Source of the DNA: an uncultured Eubacteriales bacterium
Lineage (GTDB): Bacteria > Bacillota > Clostridia > Oscillospirales > Acutalibacteraceae
Assembly (NCBI GenBank): GCA_900317085.1
Contig: ONFJ01000007.1
Location: 1-34,982 of the forward strand
DNA length: 34,982 bases
Direction of reading: 5' to 3'
Shown here: positions 1 to 6,753 of the stretch, piece by piece
How positions within the stretch are numbered: the stretch's first letter is position 1
Layout: the number at the start of each line of letters is the position of its first letter
The notes under the pieces: model-generated
The model's input: the letters and a program-made list of their open reading frames with translations, nothing else
Told to the model about the DNA's origin: nothing
The model's database searches: none
Position numbers and translations under genes: made by a program

Positions 1-1
1 G

Positions 2-1072
2 AAACTCGACAAAAAGAAACTCGGCCGGACCGAACTGCCGGAGAAGATCGAAGGTTTCTGGTCGAAGGAACTCCCGAAGGAGTGGGAGCGGAAGGGGAGC
101 GGCTCTTACAAAAAGAAGACGGTCGCGAAACAGCCGGAAGAACCAGTGGCCCCGACGCCGACCCCGCTGACCGCGTCTGACAAGCCCGTCGCCGAAACGA
201 CGAAGACTCCGGAAGTGGAAGCGGCTGTCGAGGAACTGAAGCGCGAAGCGTTCGCCGAACCGGCGGCTCCGAAGGCTCCGGAAGCGCCGAAAGCTGCGGA
301 AACGCCAAAGGCAGAAGGTCCCGTGCCCTATGTCCGCAAGGCAGACCGCCCGGCGGAGGAGCCAAAACCGGAGCCCGTCAAAATAGTCGAACCGCAGGAG
401 GAACTCCCGGTGGTCGAAGACCTTCCGGTCGTGCCCTTCTCCGAAGAGACCGAACTGCCGGACTTCCGCATCATCGGCGAAGCGTTCAAGACGTACATCC
501 TCGTCGAACTCGAAGGTAAGATGCTGATGGTCGACAAACACGCGGCCCACGAACGGATCCTCTACGACCGGCTCATCGCCAACAAGGAACCGGTCCAGTC
601 CCAGATGCTGCTGATGCCCGTGACCGTCTCCCTTTCCAAGGAAGAGTATTCCGCGGTCCTAGAGCACACCGACCTCATGAAGGAAGCGGGCTTTGACGTC
701 TCAGACTTCGGTCCCGGCCTCGTCGCGGTCCGGGAAGTGCCGGTCATGCTCATCAAAGAGGACGTCACCCAGCTCATCTCCGAGATCGCCGGGCGTCTTC
801 TCGACAAGAGCGACCCGACCCCGGAGAAGCTCAACTGGATGTACAAGAACATCGCCTGCCGCGCCGCGGTCAAAGCCGGGGACGACACCCCGCCCGCCGA
901 GCAGGAGAAGTTCATCGAATATGTCCTGTCCCACCGCGATGTACGGTACTGTCCCCACGGACGCCCCATCCTCATCGAGATGACGAGACCGGAACTGGAG
1001 AAGACCTTCGGGCGCATCCAGCTGAAGACCGGCCCGAGCATCCGGCAGACCGTTCGCAGGAAGAAAAAATAA
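2..1072 (+). CDS. mutL: DNA mismatch repair protein MutL, C-terminal part (5' end outside window)
   Basis: The reading frame is open from the left edge, so the N-terminal GHKL ATPase domain lies outside the window. What remains is a Lys/Pro/Ala/Glu-rich linker (roughly the first 150 codons) followed by the MutL C-terminal dimerisation and endonuclease domain. That domain shows the metal-binding motif DKHAAHERILYD at 533-568, then ACRAAVKAGD, and CPHGRP near the end, all in the order expected for endonuclease-type MutL. MutL couples MutS mismatch recognition to strand incision. The last acidic position of the DQHA(X)2E(X)4E motif is Asp rather than Glu. The linker is long and low in complexity, as is usual in the family. 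No start codon is visible; the GTG at 146 lies inside the linker and is not a real start. Confidence 0.95.
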   Translation, partial: KLDKKKLGRTELPEKIEGFWSKELPKEWERKGSGSYKKKTVAKQPEEPVAPTPTPLTASDKPVAETTKTPEVEAAVEELKREAFAEPAAPKAPEAPKAAETPKAEGPVPYVRKADRPAEEPKPEPVKIVEPQEELPVVEDLPVVPFSEETELPDFRIIGEAFKTYILVELEGKMLMVDKHAAHERILYDRLIANKEPVQSQMLLMPVTVSLSKEEYSAVLEHTDLMKEAGFDVSDFGPGLVAVREVPVMLIKEDVTQLISEIAGRLLDKSDPTPEKLNWMYKNIACRAAVKAGDDTPPAEQEKFIEYVLSHRDVRYCPHGRPILIEMTRPELEKTFGRIQLKTGPSIRQTVRRKKK

Positions 1073-1101
1073 TTGACAAAGTTTTCCACAGGGACTATAA
1101 T
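1073..1101 (+). promoter_or_regulatory. Consensus sigma-A promoter for glnN
   Basis: TTGACA at 1073-1078 and TATAAT at 1096-1101 are separated by 17 bp, a perfect housekeeping consensus. The -35 box begins directly after the mutL stop codon. Transcription is expected to start near 1108, which leaves a leader of about 60 nt before glnN. Confidence 0.9.
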
Positions 1102-1113
1102 TCTCGCAGAAAC

Positions 1114-1129
1114 ACAGCAAAGGCGCTGT
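1114..1129 (+). promoter_or_regulatory. ANTAR-type hexaloop hairpin in the glnN leader
   Basis: ACAGC (1114-1118) and GCTGT (1125-1129) form a 5-bp stem closed by the six-base loop AAAGGC. Loop position 1 is A and position 4 is G, the hallmark of RNA hairpins bound by ANTAR-domain antiterminators. Its 3' arm is also used by the 5' arm of the following terminator, so the two folds exclude each other. Known ANTAR targets have two such hairpins in tandem; I see only one after the predicted start. An ANTAR protein is encoded directly downstream of glnN, which supports the reading. Confidence 0.72.
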
Positions 1130-1157
1130 ACCACCGCGGTACAGCGTCTCTTTTTTT
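1124..1157 (+). terminator. Intrinsic terminator (attenuator) in the glnN leader
   Basis: CGCTGTACC (1124-1132) pairs perfectly with GGTACAGCG (1138-1146) around a 5-nt loop. The stem is followed by TCTC and seven T residues (1151-1157). The hairpin lies between the glnN promoter and its ribosome site (AGGAGG, 1158-1163), so if it forms it should stop transcription before glnN. Overlap with the ANTAR-type hairpin suggests regulated readthrough. Confidence 0.85.
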
Positions 1158-1170
1158 AGGAGGAAACCAT

Positions 1171-3279
1171 ATGGGAATGAACAATGTTCCGGAGATCTTC
1201 GGCAGCCTCGTCTTCTCGGACGAAGTCATGCATGAACGGCTCCCCAACCAGACCTATCGTGCGCTGAAAGAGGCGACGGCCAACAACCAGCCCCTGGACC
1301 CGGACATCGCACAGCAGGTCGCCAGCGCCATGAAGACCTGGGCCGTGGAAAAAGGTGCCACGCACTACACCCACTGGTTCCAACCCATGACCGGTGTCAC
1401 CGCGGAGAAGCACGACAGCTTCATCACTCCGGTGGGCGACGGCAAGATCATCATGGATTTCTCCGGTAAAGAGCTCATCCGTTCGGAACCGGATGCCTCG
1501 TCGTTCCCGTCGGGCGGCATCCGTTCCACTTTCGAAGCGAGGGGCTACACCGCCTGGGACCCGACCTCTCCGGCCTTTATCAAGGATGACACCCTGTGCA
1601 TCCCGTCCATCTTCTGCTCCTACGGCGGACAGGTCCTCGACAAGAAGACCCCGCTGCTCCGCTCCATCCAGGCGATGGACAAGCAGGCCATGCGCATCGT
1701 CAACATCTTCGGCAACCCCACCGGCGCGAAGCACTGTCACTCCTCCGTTGGCGGTGAGCAGGAGTATTTCCTCATCGACCGCGACCTCTTCAACGAGCGG
1801 GAAGACCTCGTCACCACCGGCCGCACGCTCTTCGGCGCCAAGCCCCCGAAGGGTCAGGAGATGGAAGACCACTACTTTGGTACCATCAAACCGGCGGTCA
1901 AGGCGTTCATGGCAGACCTCGACGTCGAACTGTGGAAACTGGGCGTCTACGCCAAGACCGAACACAGCGAAGTCGCTCCGTCTCAGCACGAGATGGCGCC
2001 GATCTATACGGAGACCAACGTTGGTACCGACCAGAACCAGCTGACGATGGAGATCATGAAATCGGTCGCGAAGAAACACAACCTCGCGTGCCTCATCCAT
2101 GAGAAACCCTTTGCCGGCATCAACGGTTCCGGCAAGCACAACAACTGGTCCATCACGACCGACACCGGCATCAACCTGTTCAAACCCGGTAAGGACCCGT
2201 ACAACAACCTCCAGTTCCTCGTCATGCTGGCCGCCGTGGTCAAGGGCGTCGACGAGTACCAGGACCTGCTCAGAGCCTGTGTCGCGAGCCCCGGGAACGA
2301 CCACCGTCTCGGCGCCGATGAGGCACCGCCCGCCATCGTCTCCATCTACCTCGGCGACGACCTGCTGGCCCTGGAGACCGCCATCGAAGCCGGCGAGCAG
2401 ATGGAAGCCATCAAGGCTTCCGAGATGAAGTCCGGCGTCAAGTTCATCCCGAAATTCAAGAAGGACAATACGGACCGCAACCGTACATCGCCCTTTGCCT
2501 TCACCGGCAACAAGTTCGAATTCCGTATGGTGGGCTCCTCCGCGTCTCTGGCGGGCCCCAACACCATGCTGAACACCATCCTCGCCGAAGAGCTCGAAGG
2601 CTTTGCGGACATCCTGGAAGGCGTTCCGGAAGAGGAACTCGAAGAGCGTGTCCGTGCCCTTGTGCGCAAGACGTTCAAAGAGCATTCCCGCATCATCTTC
2701 AATGGCAACAACTACTCCGATGAGTGGGTCGTCGAAGCGGAGCGCAGAGGCCTCGAGAACCTGCGGACCTGCGCGGACGCGTTCCCGGCCTACATCCGTG
2801 AGAAGAACCTCGCCCTCGTCGAGAAGCACAAGATCTACACCCGCGAGGAACTTACCTCCCGGTACGAGATCTCGATGGACACCTACTGCAAGACCCTGCA
2901 CATCGAGGCCCTCACCATGGCAGACATGGTCAAGAAGAGCATCTACCCGAGCGTCCTTGCATACATGACGACCGTCGCCGACTCCATCCGGGTGAAGGAG
3001 GCCATCTCGACGAACGTGCCCCACGAGAGCGAGAGCGAACTGCTGACCTCTCTGGCAGCCCTGTCCGACAGCCTCATGAAGAAGTGCAAAGCGCTCGAGG
3101 CGGCTCTCTCCAGTGCGGAGAAGAGCGAGGACATCAAGGTCGAAGCCATCTACTACCGGGACAACGTTTTCCCGGCGATGCAGGAGATGCGCGCGGTGGC
3201 CGACGAACTCGAGACCATCACCGCCAAGGACTACTGGCCGTTCCCGACCTACACCGACCTCATCTACAGCGTCAACTGA
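1171..3279 (+). CDS. glnN: Type III glutamine synthetase
   Basis: This cytoplasmic enzyme makes glutamine from glutamate and ammonia with ATP, the entry point of nitrogen assimilation. At 702 residues it has the length of the large GSIII class rather than the 440-470 residues of GSI. It starts with the GSIII-like segment FGSLVFSDEVMHERLP and carries the central catalytic domain with PSQHEMAPIY, NGSGKHNNWS and FAFTGNKFEFRMVGSS motifs. The ATG at 1171 follows AGGAGG (1158-1163) by 7 nt. Expression probably passes through the leader attenuator at 1114-1157, and a terminator lies just after the stop. The next gene encodes an ANTAR regulator, a pairing also known from other clostridial glutamine synthetases. 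Class assignment is firm; the regulation is inferred from the leader. Confidence 0.97.
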   Translation: MGMNNVPEIFGSLVFSDEVMHERLPNQTYRALKEATANNQPLDPDIAQQVASAMKTWAVEKGATHYTHWFQPMTGVTAEKHDSFITPVGDGKIIMDFSGKELIRSEPDASSFPSGGIRSTFEARGYTAWDPTSPAFIKDDTLCIPSIFCSYGGQVLDKKTPLLRSIQAMDKQAMRIVNIFGNPTGAKHCHSSVGGEQEYFLIDRDLFNEREDLVTTGRTLFGAKPPKGQEMEDHYFGTIKPAVKAFMADLDVELWKLGVYAKTEHSEVAPSQHEMAPIYTETNVGTDQNQLTMEIMKSVAKKHNLACLIHEKPFAGINGSGKHNNWSITTDTGINLFKPGKDPYNNLQFLVMLAAVVKGVDEYQDLLRACVASPGNDHRLGADEAPPAIVSIYLGDDLLALETAIEAGEQMEAIKASEMKSGVKFIPKFKKDNTDRNRTSPFAFTGNKFEFRMVGSSASLAGPNTMLNTILAEELEGFADILEGVPEEELEERVRALVRKTFKEHSRIIFNGNNYSDEWVVEAERRGLENLRTCADAFPAYIREKNLALVEKHKIYTREELTSRYEISMDTYCKTLHIEALTMADMVKKSIYPSVLAYMTTVADSIRVKEAISTNVPHESESELLTSLAALSDSLMKKCKALEAALSSAEKSEDIKVEAIYYRDNVFPAMQEMRAVADELETITAKDYWPFPTYTDLIYSVN

Positions 3280-3297
3280 ACAAAACACGATGAATAC

Positions 3298-3327
3298 AGC
3301 CGGCCCGCAAAGGGTCGGTTGTTTTTT
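3298..3327 (+). terminator. Intrinsic terminator after glnN
   Basis: AGCCGGCCC (3298-3306) pairs with GGGTCGGTT (3312-3320), with two G-U pairs and loop GCAAA. It is followed by G and six T residues (3322-3327). It separates glnN from the ANTAR gene, which must be reached by readthrough or by its own promoter; a weak TATATT box at 3337-3342 is the only candidate I see. Confidence 0.8.
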
Positions 3328-3386
3328 GGCCGCTTCTATATTAGAATGGATAGACGACCATTACGGAAGGAAGGGGGGAGAGCGCT

Positions 3387-3971
3387 ATGAAACTGCTGCT
3401 CATCTGCGACCGGGCAGACATTTCGGAAAAATTGACATCTGTACTGGCAGCCTGGGCCGAGACGCAGCCGGAAAAGACGGCCCGGGTCTACACCGCCTCC
3501 TCGAGCGTCGAAGGCCGGACCCTCGCACAGGAACACGACTGCGACGTCATCCTTCTCTATTTTCCCCTCGAAGGGGCTCTGGGCGATGAACCGGCCGTAC
3601 AGCTCTCACGCCTCACGGGAGCTTCCGTCATCGTCATCACGCCGGAGAAAGTCGCCGAACAGATGCGGGAGAAACTGGCGGGGAAGGGCGTCCTCCTGGC
3701 GACGACTCCGCTGCGCAAGCACGAGTTCTTCAGCACCCTGACCGCCGGCGTCGTCCTCAGCAAACGGACCCGGGGGCTGCAGGAGGAGAACGAACGGCTC
3801 CGGGCGAAGCTTTCCGAGCAGAAGACTGTCGAGCACGCGAAGCTCCTTCTGGTCGAGTGTCTCAAACTCAGTGAGGAACAGGCCCACAAGTACATCGAGC
3901 GGGAAGCGATGGAGCTCCGGGAGAGCCGGGTGGAAGTCGCCAGGCGCATCATCAGCACCTATCAGAGCTGA
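3387..3971 (+). CDS. ANTAR-domain RNA-binding antiterminator with degenerate receiver (NitR-like)
   Basis: A 194-residue protein. Residues 1-120 have the fold pattern of a response-regulator receiver (MKLLLICDRADI, DCDVILLYFPL, VIVITP). A short charged coiled coil follows (about 124-147). The C-terminal helices (about 148-192; AKLLLVECLKLSEEQAHKYI then AMELRE and VARRII) match the ANTAR domain, which binds hexaloop RNA hairpins and prevents terminator formation. At the usual phospho-acceptor position I read Tyr58 instead of Asp, and the conserved Lys-Pro near the end is Thr107-Pro108, so phosphorylation control looks lost. The ATG at 3387 follows an AGGAAGGGGGGAG ribosome site. The likely target is the glnN leader just upstream. 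Related clostridial proteins downstream of glnA are called NitR. The ANTAR call is strong; the ligand or partner that controls the protein is unknown. Confidence 0.88.
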   Translation: MKLLLICDRADISEKLTSVLAAWAETQPEKTARVYTASSSVEGRTLAQEHDCDVILLYFPLEGALGDEPAVQLSRLTGASVIVITPEKVAEQMREKLAGKGVLLATTPLRKHEFFSTLTAGVVLSKRTRGLQEENERLRAKLSEQKTVEHAKLLLVECLKLSEEQAHKYIEREAMELRESRVEVARRIISTYQS

Positions 3972-4018
3972 ACGCCCGGAAGTGTCTTAAAAAACTGACA
4001 TAGAAATGCCCCGTTGCC

Positions 4019-4047
4019 TTGAATCCTTTGTGCAACTTGGGTATAAT
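4019..4047 (+). promoter_or_regulatory. Promoter for the small P-loop gene
   Basis: TTGAAT (about 4019-4024) and TATAAT (4042-4047) are spaced by 17 bp. The start is predicted near 4054, leaving a leader of about 30 nt before the ATG at 4086. Confidence 0.7.
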
Positions 4048-4085
4048 AGAACCAAGAAAATAATAGTAAGTGGAGGATAATCATT

Positions 4086-4502
4086 ATGATATCTCTGATC
4101 ATTGGCAATAAAGGTTCCGGAAAGACCAAGCACCTCATCGACGAAGTCAACAAGGCCCTTGCTTCTTCCAACGGACACGTCGTCTGTGTGGAAAAGATGA
4201 TGAAACTGACCTATGAGATCAAACCGCAGGTCCGTCTCATCAACGCCGACGAGTTCCTCGTCAGCGGCTACGACATGTACTATGGCTTCCTCGCCGGTCT
4301 CTGCTCCAGAGATGCCGACATCACGGACATCCTTTGCGACGGTACTCTTCGCATCGGCGGCCGCGATCCGGAAGACCTTGCCAACTTCCTCGAAAAGGTC
4401 GACAAGCTGTCCAAGATCACCGGTGTCAAATTCACCTTCACCATCTCCGAAGACGAGTCCGAAGTTCCGGAACGCGTGTTCGAGTTCTGTGAAAAAATCT
4501 GA
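4086..4502 (+). CDS. Small P-loop ATP-binding protein, function unknown
   Basis: A 138-residue cytoplasmic protein that opens with a Walker A motif, GNKGSGKT (residues 7-14), on a first beta strand. A strand resembling Walker B or an adenylate-kinase-like core is less clear. Short proteins beginning ISLIIGNKGSGKTK are common in Clostridia and are often loosely labelled as ATPases or PilT-like; I know of no established role. The ATG at 4086 follows GGAGG (4072-4076). It has its own promoter and a strong terminator, so it is a single-gene unit. No membrane segment or signal peptide is visible. Confidence 0.85.
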   Translation: MISLIIGNKGSGKTKHLIDEVNKALASSNGHVVCVEKMMKLTYEIKPQVRLINADEFLVSGYDMYYGFLAGLCSRDADITDILCDGTLRIGGRDPEDLANFLEKVDKLSKITGVKFTFTISEDESEVPERVFEFCEKI

Positions 4503-4515
4503 CCCTGAAACCCTG

Positions 4516-4556
4516 CGGCGGAGAAAAGCAAAATCGGCTTTTCTCCGCCGTTTTTT
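4516..4556 (+). terminator. Strong intrinsic terminator
   Basis: A perfect 14-bp stem (4516-4529 with 4537-4550) closes a 7-nt loop and is followed by six T residues (4551-4556). It ends the P-loop gene transcript 14 nt after the stop codon. Confidence 0.93.
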
Positions 4557-4559
4557 CGG

Positions 4560-4588
4560 TTGACAAACCCATTTGCAGACCGTATAAT
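4560..4588 (+). promoter_or_regulatory. Consensus sigma-A promoter for DUF177-rpmF
   Basis: TTGACA (4560-4565) and TATAAT (4583-4588) are separated by exactly 17 bp. This strength suits a ribosomal protein operon. The predicted start is near 4595. Confidence 0.9.
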
Positions 4589-4638
4589 ACTACTCGCATG
4601 TTTGACTGTAACGAATGCACGGCAAAGGAGTGACCCCT

Positions 4639-5103
4639 ATGTTCAAAGTGGAACTCGAAGCCATCTTCAACCGGGTCGGGGAACAGCTCACGCTGGACCG
4701 CGAGACCACGTTTGGAGAAACTCCCGTGCACATCCACGGTGTCATCCGAAACACCGCGGGAGTCGTTTACAGCGACGCGACCATCGAGACGGAACTGCAT
4801 ACCGTCTGCGACCGCTGCGCATGCGACGTGGTACGACCTCTCAAAGTGCCCTTCGTCCACACCTTCGTTCCGGAAGTCCAGAACGAAGACACCGACGACT
4901 ACATCGTGCTCCCGGACCTGGTCCTGGACCTCGATGCACTGGCCGAAGAGGACGTCGTACTCAACCTTCCGTCGAAGGTCCTCTGCAAAGAGGACTGCAA
5001 AGGTCTCTGCCCTCAGTGCGGCAAGAACCTGAACGACGGTCCCTGCGACTGCAAGGAGCCTGTGGACCCTAGGCTCGCAGGTCTTCTAGATTTATTAAAT
5101 TGA
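4639..5103 (+). CDS. yceD: DUF177 (YceD-type) rRNA accumulation protein
   Basis: A 154-residue protein of the DUF177 family, linked in bacteria and plastids to 23S rRNA accumulation and almost always found directly before rpmF, as here. It contains the CDRC motif in the middle (CDRCACDVVRPL) and a second Cys cluster near the C-terminus (CKEDCKGLCPQCG, then CDC), probably metal-binding. I chose the ATG at 4639 because AAAGGAG lies 7-8 nt upstream of it; the in-frame ATG at 4615 has no ribosome site. rpmF begins 16 nt after the stop. The exact biochemical role is not established. Confidence 0.92.
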   Translation: MFKVELEAIFNRVGEQLTLDRETTFGETPVHIHGVIRNTAGVVYSDATIETELHTVCDRCACDVVRPLKVPFVHTFVPEVQNEDTDDYIVLPDLVLDLDALAEEDVVLNLPSKVLCKEDCKGLCPQCGKNLNDGPCDCKEPVDPRLAGLLDLLN

Positions 5104-5118
5104 GGGGGTAACTGTAAC

Positions 5119-5298
5119 ATGGCAGTACCGGCAAGAAAGACTTCCAAAGCCAGAAGAGACAAGAGACGTTCCAACGTCTGGAAGATGGATGCACCTGAGC
5201 TCGTCAGATGCCCGCAGTGCGGCGAGTACAAGAGACCGCACAGAGTATGCCTGGAATGTGGCTACTATAACGGCAGAAAAGTCATCGACAAGGACTAA
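5119..5298 (+). CDS. rpmF: 50S ribosomal protein L32
   Basis: A 59-residue basic protein starting MAVPARKTSKARRDKRRSN, the typical L32 N-terminus. It has a zinc-ribbon pattern with Cys31-x2-Cys34 and Cys44-x2-Cys47 (CPQC and CLEC), the zinc-binding form of L32. It is part of the large ribosomal subunit. The ATG at 5119 follows a GAGGGGG ribosome site that overlaps the end of the DUF177 gene. The two genes share the promoter at 4560. The usual downstream neighbour plsX is absent; der follows instead. Confidence 0.97.
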   Translation: MAVPARKTSKARRDKRRSNVWKMDAPELVRCPQCGEYKRPHRVCLECGYYNGRKVIDKD

Positions 5299-5327
5299 GA
5301 CGTTTCTGTTCATACCTACGGCGAATC

Positions 5328-5359
5328 AAGGTGGAGAAGAGCATCCTTCCCCGCCTTTT
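5328..5359 (+). terminator. Probable intrinsic terminator after rpmF
   Basis: A 12-position stem (5328-5339 with 5346-5357) has one G-U pair and one A-C mismatch. It is followed by only four T residues (5356-5359), so it may be leaky toward der. Confidence 0.55.
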
Positions 5360-5394
5360 AGTCGTTATATCGATAATTTTGGAGGTGTGCGAAC

Positions 5395-6735
5395 ATGTCA
5401 AAACCGGTCGTTGCGATCGTCGGCAGACCGAACGTGGGCAAGTCCACCTTATTCAACAAACTGATCGGCCAGCGGCTCTCCATCGTCGATGACACGCCCG
5501 GTGTCACCCGGGACCGCATCTACGGAGACTGCGAATGGCTTGGACATACCATGCTGCTGGTGGACACCGGCGGCATCGAGCCCTATTCCGATGACATCAT
5601 CCTGTCCCAGATGCGCCGTCAGGCCCAGCTCGCCATCGACAGCGCCGAGGTCATCATCCTCGTCACCGATGTCCGGGACGGCGTGGTCGCCACCGATCTC
5701 GAAGTGGCATCCATGCTCCAGAAGAGCGGAAAACCGGTGGTCCTCTGCGTCAACAAGTGCGACGCGGTGGGTGAACTGCCGGCCGACTTCTACGAGTTCT
5801 ACAACTTAGGGCTCGGCGACCCCATCGCGGTCTCGTCCGTCCACGGCAGAGGCACGGGCGATCTGCTGGATGCCGTATTACAGCATCTGCCCGCAGATGC
5901 CGGCACCGAGGAAGAGGACTTCGTCATCAAAGTCGCCGTCATCGGCAAACCCAACGTGGGCAAGTCTTCGCTCGTCAACGCGCTGTGCGGGGAAGAGCGG
6001 ACCATCGTCTCGAGCATTGCGGGCACCACCCGTGACTCGACCGACACACTCATTGAAAACGAGAACGGTTCCTTCCTGTTCATCGATACCGCGGGCCTTC
6101 GCCGTAAATCGCGCGTCGACGAACGCATCGAGAAGTACAGCGTCATCCGGGCGAAGATGGCCATCGAACGGGCGGACGTCTGTGTCATCATGATCGACGC
6201 TCTGGAAGGGTTCACCGAACAGGACAGTAAGGTCGCGGGCCTCGCCCACGAAGCGGGTAAAGCCTGCATCATCGCCGTCAACAAGTGGGACGCCTACGAA
6301 AAAGACGGCAAGACCATGCAGAACTACCGCAAGAAGCTCGAGAACGACTTCTCCTTCATGTCTTACGCGCCCATCGTCTTCATCTCCGCGAAGACCGGTC
6401 AGAGGCTGAACAACCTCTACGAACTCATCACGTTCGTCAACGACCAGAACAGCATGCGCATCTCGACGGGCAAGCTCAACGACGTGCTCGCCATGGCCAC
6501 CGCCAGGGTGCAGCCTCCGACGGACAAAGGCAAGCGTCTGAAGATCTATTACATCACCCAGGCGTCGACCCGTCCGCCCACATTCGTCTGCTTTGTAAAC
6601 AAAAAAGACCTTTTCCATTACAGCTATCAGCGGTATATTGATAATCAAATCCGCGAGGTCTTCGGCCTTGACGGTACCCCGACCCGCTACATCATCCGTG
6701 AGCGGGATCAGAAGGGAAAGAACAGCACAAAGTAG
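5395..6735 (+). CDS. der: Ribosome assembly GTPase Der (EngA)
   Basis: A 446-residue protein with two tandem GTPase domains, unique to the Der family, which acts in 50S subunit maturation. Domain 1 has G1 GRPNVGKST near residue 10, DTGG (G3) and NKCD (G4). Domain 2 has GKPNVGKSS near residue 184, DTAG and NKWD. The C-terminal part forms the KH-like domain. Length is normal. The ATG at 5395 has GGAGGT 9 nt upstream. A DAHP synthase gene follows after 18 bp, so the two are probably co-transcribed. I found no clear promoter in the gap after rpmF. Confidence 0.98.
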   Translation: MSKPVVAIVGRPNVGKSTLFNKLIGQRLSIVDDTPGVTRDRIYGDCEWLGHTMLLVDTGGIEPYSDDIILSQMRRQAQLAIDSAEVIILVTDVRDGVVATDLEVASMLQKSGKPVVLCVNKCDAVGELPADFYEFYNLGLGDPIAVSSVHGRGTGDLLDAVLQHLPADAGTEEEDFVIKVAVIGKPNVGKSSLVNALCGEERTIVSSIAGTTRDSTDTLIENENGSFLFIDTAGLRRKSRVDERIEKYSVIRAKMAIERADVCVIMIDALEGFTEQDSKVAGLAHEAGKACIIAVNKWDAYEKDGKTMQNYRKKLENDFSFMSYAPIVFISAKTGQRLNNLYELITFVNDQNSMRISTGKLNDVLAMATARVQPPTDKGKRLKIYYITQASTRPPTFVCFVNKKDLFHYSYQRYIDNQIREVFGLDGTPTRYIIRERDQKGKNSTK

Positions 6736-6753
6736 AACAGGAGTTGCTTCCCC

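Noticed and set aside
1114-1157. T-box riboswitch in the glnN leader, because of ACCGCGG before a terminator
   Set aside because: The consensus promoter leaves only about 60 nt of leader, with no room for a specifier loop, and the T-box core is not matched beyond a few bases.
1156-3288. Long minus-strand open frame opposite glnN (710 codons)
   Set aside because: It is the mirror of a clear GSIII gene in GC-rich DNA, has no ribosome site and no recognisable motifs.
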